From Pseudomonadota bacterium (GTDB lineage Bacteria; Pseudomonadota; Alphaproteobacteria; Rhizobiales; Beijerinckiaceae), in assembly GCA_021813805.1 (NCBI GenBank), contig JAKAJL010000026.1, forward strand, positions 1 to 55,693: a DNA stretch of 55,693 nucleotides, in the 5' to 3' direction. How positions within the stretch are numbered: position 1 is the first letter of the stretch; every line of letters begins with the position of its first letter. The notes under the pieces were generated by a model. It did not search any database. It had not been told where the DNA came from and worked only from the letters and a program-made list of their open reading frames with translations. Positions 7,615 through 14,775 of this stretch are shown one piece after another. The translations under genes and the position numbers were made by a program.

Positions 7615-8637
7615 TCAGCCGAAACGTTTCGGCTGGGTCTGGGCGGCCTTGATCAGGACGAGAGAAGCCTGTTCGGGCGACAGGCGCGCCAGTTCGGCGG
7701 CGAGATCGTCGAGGCCGGACTCAGGCGATTTCGCCACCGGCGCGAAGCCCGGCAGACGCACGGGCTGGGCCGGCGCGGATTCGAGCGCGGCGATGCGCTC
7801 GCCCAACGCCGCGACCTCTTTGGCGAGATCGGCGACGGCCCGGCGAGACGCCTCGCCCTCGTTCGCGAGCTTTTCCAGCCGCGAGTCAAGCGCCACGGCC
7901 TTTTGCGCCGCCTTCGGCTGCAGAAGCGCGACACAAGACTCCTTGATCCGTGCCAGAAGTTCGGCAAGCGGCGCGTCGTGAATGGGGTCGGCGTCGAGGT
8001 CGGCCTCCAGAGCCGCGAAAAACGCGGCGATGGTCTCGGCGGCCGCGACATCGCTGTCCACATTGCCGGTCAGCCAGGCGCGCATCGCCGAACCGGAGAC
8101 CGGCGTCTGATTTTCCGCCTCGCCGGAAATTTTGGCGAAACCGCGCCGCTCGCGCGCGCCGTCGGCTTTCACAAGCTCAAAGCTCGCCTCCGGCAGACAG
8201 GGCAGATCGACCAGCGAAATCTCGCTCGGCGCCGCGGTGTAGCGGGTCAGCTCGGGATTGTCGGGATCGGGCCAGCGCTTCACATAGGCGCCGCCCTGGC
8301 TGAAGCCGGTATAGACGCCTTCCTCGATCTTGCGCCATTCGTCGTCGTCGACGATCTTGGCGGCGATCTCGATGCGCCTGGCCTCGTCATTGAAGGCGAT
8401 GGAGGAAATCTTGCCCGCCGCCACCTTGCCATGCATGGCGCGCAGATTGCCAAAACTCTTGCCGCCGGAGGCCTTGGCGAAATCCTCCGACCATTTCTCA
8501 TAAAAAGGCTTGGTGCTGGCGTAATCGCAGATTTCGCCGGACCGGTCCGGCAGCTCCGCCGTGGCGTAGCCGTAGATCAGGCGCTGGGCGGCGTCCGCCT
8601 TGCGCAGGGGAATGAAAATTTGCAACGGGTCCGACAC
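7615..8637 (-). CDS. Prohead protease fused to scaffold-like coiled coil
   Basis: The N-terminal 190 residues match phage prohead protease-type proteins: Y-G-Y-A-T-A-E-L-P-D-R-S-G-E, G-N-L-R-A-M-H-G, V-Y-T-G-F-S-Q-G-G-A-Y and P-S-E-I-S-L-V-D-L-P-C. The His in R-A-M-H-G and Ser in E-I-S-L-V-D are candidate catalytic residues. Residues about 210-340 are Ala/Leu/Glu-rich with coiled-coil character, as expected for a scaffold released during maturation. In GTA and HK97 operons this gene directly follows the portal. Here hisC and the portal fragments separate them by about 2.3 kb, so it may need its own promoter in 8,638-8,756. Confidence 0.78.
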   Translation of the reverse strand: MSDPLQIFIPLRKADAAQRLIYGYATAELPDRSGEICDYASTKPFYEKWSEDFAKASGGKSFGNLRAMHGKVAAGKISSIAFNDEARRIEIAAKIVDDDEWRKIEEGVYTGFSQGGAYVKRWPDPDNPELTRYTAAPSEISLVDLPCLPEASFELVKADGARERRGFAKISGEAENQTPVSGSAMRAWLTGNVDSDVAAAETIAAFFAALEADLDADPIHDAPLAELLARIKESCVALLQPKAAQKAVALDSRLEKLANEGEASRRAVADLAKEVAALGERIAALESAPAQPVRLPGFAPVAKSPESGLDDLAAELARLSPEQASLVLIKAAQTQPKRFG

Positions 8638-8715
8638 GCGGCGCTCCTCGTCTGGTTGGCGCCAGCTCCGCTTGCGGCGGCACTGGCCAGGTGGTCCGAA
8701 ATTTTGCTAAAGACA

Positions 8716-8741
8716 CGCGCCCGCTCTTTTTCGCGGGCGCG
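8716..8741 (+). promoter_or_regulatory. Perfect 9-bp hairpin in the hisC leader
   Basis: CGCGCCCGC (8716-8724) pairs with GCGGGCGCG (8733-8741) around the loop TCTTTTTC. It ends 15 nt before the hisC ATG, with the purine-rich ribosome site GAAGAAGG directly after the 3' arm. No T-run follows on either strand, so it is not a classical terminator. It may influence hisC translation or be left from a terminator at the insertion point. Confidence 0.5.
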
Positions 8742-8756
8742 AAGAAGGCGCAATCG

Positions 8757-9815
8757 ATGGAGTTCTGGAGCGAGACCGCGAAAGCTTTACGCCCCTACAC
8801 GCCCGGCGAGCAGCCGCGCATAAAAGGCCTGGTCAAGCTCAACACCAATGAGAGCCCGTTGCCGCCGTCGCCGCGCGCGCTCGCGGCGATGCGCGAGGCC
8901 ACCAATGAATCCTTGCGGCTTTATCCCGCGCCGGAATCGGACGCCTTACGCGAAACTCTCGCCGCCTATCACGGCCTGCGCGCCGAAAACGTCTTTGTCG
9001 GCAACGGCTCGGACGAAGTGCTCGCCCATGCCTTTCTCGCGCTGCTCAAGCACGACAGGCCGCTGCTCTTTCCAGACGTCACCTACAGCTTTTACCCGGT
9101 CTGGGCGCAGCTCTATGACATCGCTTACGAGACGGTTGCGCTCGACGACAACATGCGGGTGCGCATCGACGACTATCGCCGCAACCGCGCCGGCTCCGTC
9201 GTGCTCGCCAATCCCAACGCCCCGACCGGCGTGGCTTTATCGCGCGCCGAGATCGCCAAACTGCTCGCGCAGCACGCCGATATTCCCGTCGTCGTGGACG
9301 AGGCCTATGTCGATTTCGGCGGCGAGACGGCAATTCCGCTCATCGCGGAAAATCCCAATCTTCTCGTCGTGCGCACTTTTTCCAAATCGCGGGCGCTCGC
9401 GGGCCTGCGCGTCGGCTATGCGCTCGGTCATGCCAAACTGATCGAAGCCCTCTCGCGGGTCAAAAACAGTTTTAATTCCTATCCGCTCAACCGCATCGCC
9501 GTCGCCGGCGCCATCGCCTCGGTCGAGGACGACGCTTATTTCCGGCACAGCCTCAAAACCATCGTCGCCGAGCGCGAAAACGCCATCGCGCGTCTCAAAC
9601 AACTCGGCTTCGACGTCCTGCCCTCAAGCGCCAATTTCGTCTTCGCGCGCCACGAGAGCGCCAAAGGCGCGGACCTGGCGCGCGCGTTACGCGAACGCGC
9701 GGTCCTGGTGCGCCATTTCAACGCCCCCCGCATCGAGGATTATTTGCGCATCACCATCGGAACGGCGGAACACACGGAAAAACTCATCGCGGCGCTGAAC
9801 GATATTGTAGCCTGA
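8757..9815 (+). CDS. hisC: Histidinol-phosphate aminotransferase inside the phage operon
   Basis: The 352-residue PLP-dependent fold-type I enzyme would convert imidazole acetol-phosphate to histidinol-phosphate with glutamate; relatives also act on aromatic keto acids. Visible motifs are N-P-N-A-P-T-G (152-158), D-E-A-Y (181-184), the PLP lysine K210 in T-F-S-K-S-R-A-L, and a C-terminal R-I-T-I-G. It opens E-F-W-S…L-R-P-Y-T-P-G-E-Q-P, a form I associate more with beta/gammaproteobacterial HisC than with usual alphaproteobacterial ones. It is intact and transcribed against the structural operon, between protease and portal. Its stop is followed within a few bases by a portal gene fragment. 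The ATG at 8757 has GAAGAAGG upstream; an in-frame earlier ATG at 8691 is less likely. Probably acquired cargo. Confidence 0.9.
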   Translation: MEFWSETAKALRPYTPGEQPRIKGLVKLNTNESPLPPSPRALAAMREATNESLRLYPAPESDALRETLAAYHGLRAENVFVGNGSDEVLAHAFLALLKHDRPLLFPDVTYSFYPVWAQLYDIAYETVALDDNMRVRIDDYRRNRAGSVVLANPNAPTGVALSRAEIAKLLAQHADIPVVVDEAYVDFGGETAIPLIAENPNLLVVRTFSKSRALAGLRVGYALGHAKLIEALSRVKNSFNSYPLNRIAVAGAIASVEDDAYFRHSLKTIVAERENAIARLKQLGFDVLPSSANFVFARHESAKGADLARALRERAVLVRHFNAPRIEDYLRITIGTAEHTEKLIAALNDIVA

Positions 9816-9818
9816 GGC

Positions 9819-10008
9819 GCGCCCAAAATCCTTTGGATCACATGATCGCATAGCCGCTTGATCCAGTTCAGGAACGGCGGCAGGCCTTCCTCGTCGGCGC
9901 TGTCCTTCTGGGCCTCGCTGGTCGCGCGATTCATCTGGTTGACGAAGGGCTGCGGCGAGATCGAAAAGGCGAAGCAGACCACCCGCGCCAGCCATTCGGA
10001 AAGCGTTG
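9819..10008 (-). pseudogene. Portal gene fragment, copy A
   Basis: About 190 bp closely similar (about 90% by eye) to 11,547-11,735 of the portal gene. It encodes E-W-L-A-R-V-V-C-F-A-F-S-I-S-P-Q and L-C-D-H-V-I-Q as the portal does, but without the rest of the protein. It begins about 15 nt after the stop of the 74-aa gene (10,023) and ends at the hisC stop codon. It is one of two displaced partial copies. Confidence 0.85.
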
Positions 10009-10022
10009 TGAGCCTTTGCTCC

Positions 10023-10247
10023 TTATTGCGCTGATTTCAAATCATCCGGTGCGACGTCTGGATAAAGGTCATAGATTGGACGCAGGATGCCATAATAAAT
10101 TTCACCCAAAATCGATCCGATCTTGCGTTTGTACTCAGCCGTCTGTTGTGGGTCTGCGCCCTTGAGCATTTCAATGAGGGCCGAGTTGAGGTCATCAGAA
10201 GCGCGGAGCGCGAGCTCCGAAATAGCTTTCGCCTGGTCATGATCCAT
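10023..10247 (-). CDS. Small helical protein, candidate immunity protein (74 aa)
   Basis: An all-alpha, acidic 74-residue protein (M-D-H-D-Q-A-K-A-I-S-E-L; R-K-I-G-S-I-L-G-E-I-Y-Y-G-I-L; P-D-V-A-P-D-D-L-K). I do not recognise a named family. The region 10,021-10,260 is about 50% GC by hand count, well below the surrounding genes, which suggests a foreign origin. It sits between portal fragment B (upstream) and fragment A (downstream), the position of an orphan immunity gene in displaced toxin cassettes. That role is inference; no cognate toxin remains directly upstream. Confidence 0.6.
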   Translation of the reverse strand: MDHDQAKAISELALRASDDLNSALIEMLKGADPQQTAEYKRKIGSILGEIYYGILRPIYDLYPDVAPDDLKSAQ

Positions 10248-10254
10248 TTGAATC

Positions 10255-10452
10255 TCCGCTTCCTATCGGCTGTTCTATCTGGTTGGTCGATGTTGGCAGC
10301 GCGAGATTGGAACAAATCGCGATGCAGGCCAGGTTCTCCGCGCCCAGAAGGGATCACATGATCGCACAGGCGCTTGATCCAGTTCAGGATCGGCAGCAGC
10401 CCTTCTTCCCCAACGCTATTCCCTTGGGCTTCGTTAGCGCCGCAATCGGCAG
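10255..10452 (-). pseudogene. Portal gene fragment, copy B (diverged)
   Basis: Similar to portal positions about 11,470-11,660. The best-conserved stretch is 10,328-10,452, coding E-E-G-L-L-P-I-L-N-W-I-K-R-L-C-D-H-V-I. Past that point homology continues with frameshifts (a residual D-P-T-like segment near 10,280) and then stops just before the start of the 74-aa gene. It starts within about 10 nt of the stop of the 163-aa gene. More diverged from the portal than copy A, so probably from a different portal allele. Confidence 0.78.
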
Positions 10453-10455
10453 CCA

Positions 10456-10947
10456 CTATGACCGGCGCCCGAATTTTTCCATCAACTGTTTTTTTGAAAT
10501 CCGTTCGCCAGTCGGCAAAAGTGAAACGTAATCATCGGGAATCTCCGACCATTCGTCTGGGCCGATGGACGCGCTCAGCTGAGTCCTGAGGAGCAGACGA
10601 AAAAACTTTGCATCCACAACGAGCGCCCAGTGGTCTTCGATTTCAGAATCGAACGGAGCCTTTTCGATTTCATCGAGCGCGGCAGCTTCGTTACCCATTC
10701 TGTGTAGAAGCTCAGCGCGTTTGTGCAAGACCCCCGTCTTGCAAGCGAACCGATGCTCATTGTCTCCCAAATATTGGAGTGCTTCTTGATTACGTCCTTC
10801 ATCCCGCAAGACCACTGAACGCCAGTACGCGGCAGTCCCCTCACCGGGATCAGCCAACTCCTCATCGTCGAGAAACTCGTGCGCCGCAAGCCAATCTTTA
10901 TTGCGGATAAAACCAATTAATTTATTTATTTTCTTCATATCGATCAT
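10456..10947 (-). CDS. TPR-like protein, candidate immunity protein (163 aa)
   Basis: The 163-residue helical protein starts M-I-D-M-K-K-I-N-K-L-I-G and shows repeated helix pairs typical of TPR-like folds (N-Q-E-A-L-Q-Y-L-G-D; H-K-R-A-E-L-L-H-R-M-G-N-E-A-A-A-L-D-E-I). GC is about 53% by hand count over 10,501-10,920, and its first codons are AT-rich, unlike the phage genes around it. The ATG at 10,947 is 16 nt after the portal stop, so it is co-transcribed with the portal C-terminal module. I infer an immunity or accessory role for that module; the family is not recognised. Confidence 0.65.
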   Translation of the reverse strand: MIDMKKINKLIGFIRNKDWLAAHEFLDDEELADPGEGTAAYWRSVVLRDEGRNQEALQYLGDNEHRFACKTGVLHKRAELLHRMGNEAAALDEIEKAPFDSEIEDHWALVVDAKFFRLLLRTQLSASIGPDEWSEIPDDYVSLLPTGERISKKQLMEKFGRRS

Positions 10948-10963
10948 CGAAACGCCCTCGCTG

Positions 10964-12682
10964 CTAGCCTCTCGAAACCTGGTTTCCGCCGCACCTCTCA
11001 CTCACGAATCCCTTGGCGCAGCCGTCCTTGGTGCTGTGGCCGCCCAAGAGGACGCGGTCGGGATGGAACTTCGGAAGGCGCAAAAGACCTTCACATCTAT
11101 CATAGGCCTGTTGCCATTCCTCCGCACAATTTTCCACGGTCCTTTGGCGGGCGGCCTTTCGATCGCCCGCCGGCGCATCATCCTGATGCTCATTCGCCCG
11201 CTCCGCTGCGGCGCCCCCTGTCGATGTCCACCGCCCATGATCGTCGCGAGACTGGTCAGGATCGAACTTTCCGAACGGACCGCCGCCTATACCGCGTGAG
11301 AAAAAGCCGCCGGACCTTTCCTCGTGATCATTCTGATCCGCGGAACCGCCCAGATTCACCACCCCCTGCCCCGTCATCACCGTCAGCTCATCCGCCATCG
11401 GGTCGTCGGGAAGCGTCTCGCCCATGATCTCGGCGGCGCGCCGGCGGGTCATCATGCCGGCGTTCACATAAGCGACGAGATTTTCCCGCTGCACGGTCGG
11501 GTCGATGGCCGGCTCGTGGCGCCAGGAAAATTCCAGATTCTCCGCGCCCAGCAGGTTCTGGATGACATGGTCGCACAGGCGCTTGATCCAGTTCAGGATC
11601 GGCAGCAGGCCTTCCTCCTCGGCGCTATCCTTCTGTGTCTCGCTGGTCGCGCGATTCATCTGGTTGACGAAGGGCTGCGGCGAAATCGAGAAGGCGAAAC
11701 AGACCACTCGCGCCAGCCATTCGTCGAAGGCGTTTTTCAGCTCCGGCTCTTTGGTCTGAATAAAGGTTTTCGCTACCCCGCCGGGCACGAATTTGGCGCG
11801 CCGGCGCCGCGCCTGGTCGCCGGTGAAATAAAGGTCCCAATAATCCTGGAAATTCTTGATCTGGTCCGGCGTCCAGACGTCCGGCACCCCGATCAGGCTC
11901 TCGGGAATATTGCCTTCGCTGTAATAGGAGAGCTGGCTCAATTGCCGTTTCAGCCCGATATTGACCGTCGTCATAACCTGCTCGACCGGCGAAAAGCCAT
12001 AGGCGCGATGGGCGCGGACATTGCGCGGACGATAAAGCAGATCGCGCACGGAATAATCGATCGCCGGCAGGCCTTTGAGGATCTGCTGAAAAGCAACCGG
12101 ATAAACCAGCTTGCCGTTCTGGACAAAAGGCCGCGGCGTGCGGCCCCAGGCGTCGAGCACCGGTTTTATTGTCGCGCCGTCGAGCGGATGAAGCGCGATC
12201 AAAGCGCCGGAGCGGTCGCGCTCGCACCACAGAGCCGGCGCGTCGATGACGAACAGATCTTCAAGAATCATCCGCATCCAGGCGGAAAAATCATGGACGC
12301 CGTCGGGACTGGCAAAAAATTTCTCGACCCGCGCAATTTGCGCGGACTCGACGCTCCGGCCCGACTTCGGGCGAATCGTCCAGGTCAGCCGCTCGATCTG
12401 ATCCTTGCGCGTCTCGATCACCAGCCGCAGCAGATCATAGGCCTCGGCCAGCGCCCGCAGATCGGCGAAGGAGAAGGCCTCATAGGCCCGCGCCGCGACA
12501 TTGAGATTGTAGCCCGAAGGAAAATCCCACTGCCGCCCGGCGACATCGGCCGGCGCACTCGGCCCTTGTGGTGAAGACGGCCCGAACCAGTCGGCTGCGC
12601 CCGCGTCTTCGCCATTGCGCGCGGAAAAAATTTCGACAGGCGAAAGAGACCAGCGAGGCAAGCCCGCGCCGCGTTCGGTCAT
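10964..12682 (-). CDS. Phage portal protein with Cys-rich C-terminal module
   Basis: Residues 1 to about 465 are a phage portal: A-Y-D-L-L-R-L-V-I-E-T-R-K-D-Q-I-E-R (about 83-100), R-D-L-L-Y-R-P-R-N and F-S-P-V-E-Q-V in the middle, then E-W-L-A-R-V-V-C-F-A-F. It would form the dodecameric DNA gate. A linker F-D-P-D-Q-S-R-D-D-H-G-R-W-T at about 469-482 joins a tail of about 80 residues with four Cys (about 519, 530, 555, 564) ending C-A-K-G-F-V-S-E-R-C-G-G-N. Linkers of this type often precede exchangeable nuclease or toxin domains in phage head proteins. The ATG at 12,682 gives a conventional N-terminus; one at 12,694 is also possible. Residues about 316-379 are the segment repeated in copies A and B. 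Confidence 0.8.
   Translation of the reverse strand: MTERGAGLPRWSLSPVEIFSARNGEDAGAADWFGPSSPQGPSAPADVAGRQWDFPSGYNLNVAARAYEAFSFADLRALAEAYDLLRLVIETRKDQIERLTWTIRPKSGRSVESAQIARVEKFFASPDGVHDFSAWMRMILEDLFVIDAPALWCERDRSGALIALHPLDGATIKPVLDAWGRTPRPFVQNGKLVYPVAFQQILKGLPAIDYSVRDLLYRPRNVRAHRAYGFSPVEQVMTTVNIGLKRQLSQLSYYSEGNIPESLIGVPDVWTPDQIKNFQDYWDLYFTGDQARRRRAKFVPGGVAKTFIQTKEPELKNAFDEWLARVVCFAFSISPQPFVNQMNRATSETQKDSAEEEGLLPILNWIKRLCDHVIQNLLGAENLEFSWRHEPAIDPTVQRENLVAYVNAGMMTRRRAAEIMGETLPDDPMADELTVMTGQGVVNLGGSADQNDHEERSGGFFSRGIGGGPFGKFDPDQSRDDHGRWTSTGGAAAERANEHQDDAPAGDRKAARQRTVENCAEEWQQAYDRCEGLLRLPKFHPDRVLLGGHSTKDGCAKGFVSERCGGNQVSRG
11547..11735 (-). repeat. Parent segment of the portal repeat family
   Basis: This coding segment of the portal gene recurs at 9,819-10,008 and, shorter and more diverged, at 10,255-10,452, all in the same orientation. 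All three copies share the stretch coding E-E-G-L…L-N-W-I-K-R-L-C-D-H-V-I and lose tight identity at nearly the same place just after it. Such repeats could serve as recombination arms. Confidence 0.8.
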
Positions 12683-12718
12683 AAGAAACTCCAATGAATG
12701 CTCGTGGCGCGGCCGGGA

Positions 12719-14068
12719 TCAATCCCGCCCGGAACGATCGGCCGTCATTTTGCGATAAAACTCGAAGACCGATGCGCCCTGCTCCTGCTCAAACAGCAGG
12801 GCCGACACCGCCCAGACCAGCGCGTCCACCCGGTCGGGAGAGAAACCGGCGCGCGCCCGGTCGAAATCCGGGGTCATCAGGCACATCTGGTCTTCGAGCC
12901 GGGCGAAGGTTCCGCAATGGCGCACCCTGCCCTGTTCATAAAGCGCGGCCACCGGCTCGGCGCGGGTGAATTTCCCCCGGCTCGCGCGCACCGCGCGAAA
13001 GGCGACATTGGCGTCCACCTGACGGATCAAAGTCTCGATCATCTCGCCGCCGTTGTTCACCTCGGCGACGATGCAGTCGGCGCTGAAATCGCGCAAAGCC
13101 GCGACCGCCCGCCCCGCCCAGCCGAGCGGCGTCTCGCCCTGGCGCGACAGATCGGCGAGCACAAAAACCATTCGGTCAGGCGCGAGTCCGGCGACGATCA
13201 TGCCGCATTCATCGGCCTTTTCCCCGGAAGTCGCCGGCGGGTCGATGGCGACGACGATGCGCCCGAGTTTTGGCGTCTCATCCTTGCCGACATGCGCCGC
13301 CTCGATCTGCTCGCGCGACCACAGGGCGCCGGGAACGTCGAGTAGCATATGGGCGTGCAATTCCTGCCTGCCCAATCGCGTCCCCTCATATTTGCGCACC
13401 ACGCGATCGAGGAAAGTCTCGGCCAGATTGCCAATATTTTCGAAAGTCGAATGTCGCGTCGAAAATGTCAGCGGATCGGCGAGCAGGTCGCGCATCAATT
13501 TCGTCGGGCGCGGCGTCGTGGTGACGATCGCCTGCGGCTTCTCGCCAAGCCGCAACCCGAACACCGCCTGATCCCAGGCCTCCGGGTACCTCCAGGCGGC
13601 GAGTTCGTCGGCCCACAGCTTCATATGCTGTTTGCCACGCAGCCGCTCTGGCTCTTCGGCCGAAAACAGCAGGCTTTTGGCGCCATTGGGCCATTCGAGC
13701 CGGCGTCTGTGCGCGACGTAGCGAGGGCGTTCGTCGCGCGGACACACCGCCAGCACGCCGGATTCGCCCTCAACCATTACGTCGCGCACATCATCGGCGG
13801 TCGCGCCGATCAGATTGACCAGGGGAAAGCTGCGCGCCCAATGGCGCACAGTCTCCGCCCCGGTTCGAGTCTTGCCCCAGCCGCGCCCGGCCAGCGGCAG
13901 CCAATAGACCCAGTCGCCCGGCGGAACCATCTGCTCGGGGCGCGCCCAGAACGGCCACAGGGTCTTCAGCGATTCCAGTTCGTCGGCGTCGAGCTTCGCG
14001 AAAAAGGCCGCGCGCTCGCGCGCGCTCAGCCGCACGAGATCGCGCGCATGGGCGGGCGGTTTGCGCAT
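12719..14068 (-). CDS. terL: Terminase large subunit (GTA/HK97 type)
   Basis: The 449-residue packaging motor has an N-terminal ATPase with Walker A G-R-G-W-G-K-T-R (61-68) and Walker B L-W-A-D-E-L (D154, E155). The C-terminal RNase H-like nuclease shows its metal-binding acids in A-I-D-P-P (D276), A-E-V-N-N-G (E336) and S-P-D-R-V-D-A-L. The sequence closely follows the GTA ORFg2 pattern. It starts 5 nt after terS and ends 36 nt before the portal start. All catalytic motifs are intact. Confidence 0.92.
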   Translation of the reverse strand: MRKPPAHARDLVRLSARERAAFFAKLDADELESLKTLWPFWARPEQMVPPGDWVYWLPLAGRGWGKTRTGAETVRHWARSFPLVNLIGATADDVRDVMVEGESGVLAVCPRDERPRYVAHRRRLEWPNGAKSLLFSAEEPERLRGKQHMKLWADELAAWRYPEAWDQAVFGLRLGEKPQAIVTTTPRPTKLMRDLLADPLTFSTRHSTFENIGNLAETFLDRVVRKYEGTRLGRQELHAHMLLDVPGALWSREQIEAAHVGKDETPKLGRIVVAIDPPATSGEKADECGMIVAGLAPDRMVFVLADLSRQGETPLGWAGRAVAALRDFSADCIVAEVNNGGEMIETLIRQVDANVAFRAVRASRGKFTRAEPVAALYEQGRVRHCGTFARLEDQMCLMTPDFDRARAGFSPDRVDALVWAVSALLFEQEQGASVFEFYRKMTADRSGRD

Positions 14069-14073
14069 GGCGG

Positions 14074-14580
14074 CTATTTCTTCGCCGCCTTGGCTTCACC
14101 TTCGGCCCGGCCGCGCGCCAAAGCGTCAAGTTTCTTCAGAAGCGCGTGGCGCGCCTCGTCCAGTGAAACCGCGGCCTCGGCGCCGGCGTCGAGGCCGAGC
14201 AGCTTGGCGCGACGGTCCATGATCGACAGCACCCGCGAAATCGCGGCGGCGTCGCCGCCCATCGCCGCCTTGTAATGCGCGGCTTGCAACTGATCGAGCC
14301 GCAGCAGTTCAAGCTGGCGCAATTCCCGCGCCGGCTCGTCGCGGCAGGATTTCAGATTCTTGGCGACGATCGCGCGAATCCGGCTCTCGCTGAGGCGAGC
14401 GAAGCCGGCCTCCGATAGCTGACCGGAGATTTCCTGGAAAGTCAGCCCGTGCAAGCGCATGTTCAAGATCGCATGATCGCGATCGCCGCAGGACGGAGCC
14501 CTTTCCCTATTCTGCGCCCGCGAAACCTGCGCGCCCCTGCTCTTCTTCTGCCAATTGTCGCGTGGGAGGGACGCCATCAT
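14074..14580 (-). CDS. Terminase small subunit
   Basis: The 168-residue basic protein sits immediately upstream of terL. It has a helix-turn-helix-like N-terminal part (M-R-L-H-G-L-T-F-Q-E-I-S-G-Q-L) and a helical oligomerisation region (E-L-R-Q-L-E-L-L-R-L-D-Q-L-Q). It would recognise packaging DNA and recruit TerL. Tandem ATGs lie at 14,580 and 14,577; I chose the first. The open frame continues upstream to 14,775, but that part overlaps a promoter and a terminator and is unlikely to be translated. Confidence 0.75.
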   Translation of the reverse strand: MMASLPRDNWQKKSRGAQVSRAQNRERAPSCGDRDHAILNMRLHGLTFQEISGQLSEAGFARLSESRIRAIVAKNLKSCRDEPARELRQLELLRLDQLQAAHYKAAMGGDAAAISRVLSIMDRRAKLLGLDAGAEAAVSLDEARHALLKKLDALARGRAEGEAKAAKK

Positions 14581-14608
14581 TCTTCCAGTTCGTCGGCTTG
14601 CCGGAAAC

Positions 14609-14640
14609 AAAAAACCGGCGGCTCCGCTTGGGAGCGCCGG
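14609..14640 (-). terminator. Intrinsic terminator / attenuator in the terS leader
   Basis: On the minus strand a GC-rich stem (14,640-14,615, GCTT loop, one bulge) is followed by six T (14,614-14,609). It lies downstream of the repressor gene and of the predicted late promoter (-10 at about 14,665), but 29 nt upstream of terS. It would end repressor transcripts and also attenuate the structural operon unless readthrough or antitermination occurs. Confidence 0.65.
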
Positions 14641-14662
14641 GCGCAAATCGTCAACATGGATA

Positions 14663-14691
14663 TTTCTAGCAAAAGTCGGTCGACCAGTCAA
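14663..14691 (-). promoter_or_regulatory. Predicted promoter of the structural operon
   Basis: On the minus strand TTGACT (14,691-14,686) and TAGAAA (14,668-14,663) are separated by 17 bp, with TGC just before the -10 (extended -10-like). Transcription would start near 14,655, upstream of the terminator at 14,609-14,640 and terS at 14,580. A repressor-type palindrome lies about 30 bp upstream. Confidence 0.55.
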
Positions 14692-14719
14692 TGGGCTTTG
14701 ATGGGATTTTTCATCTTTT

Positions 14720-14733
14720 TGGGAAATTTCCCA
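14720..14733. promoter_or_regulatory. Repressor operator candidate O1
   Basis: TGGGAAATTTCCCA is a perfect 14-bp palindrome. Its core fits the pattern GGGAA-N4-CCC seen twice more beside the repressor start. Additional TGGGA/TCCCA half sites occur at 14,701-14,706 and 14,751-14,761. It stands upstream of the predicted terS promoter. Confidence 0.6.
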
Positions 14734-14775
14734 TTCTCCTAAGCCAATCATCCCACTGGGATCCGATGGGCGCAT

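Noticed and set aside
14581-14775. Upstream extension of the terS frame to 14,775
   Set aside because: The region holds a promoter, an operator palindrome and a terminator, so coding is unlikely. The tandem ATGs at 14,577-14,580 give a sensible start.
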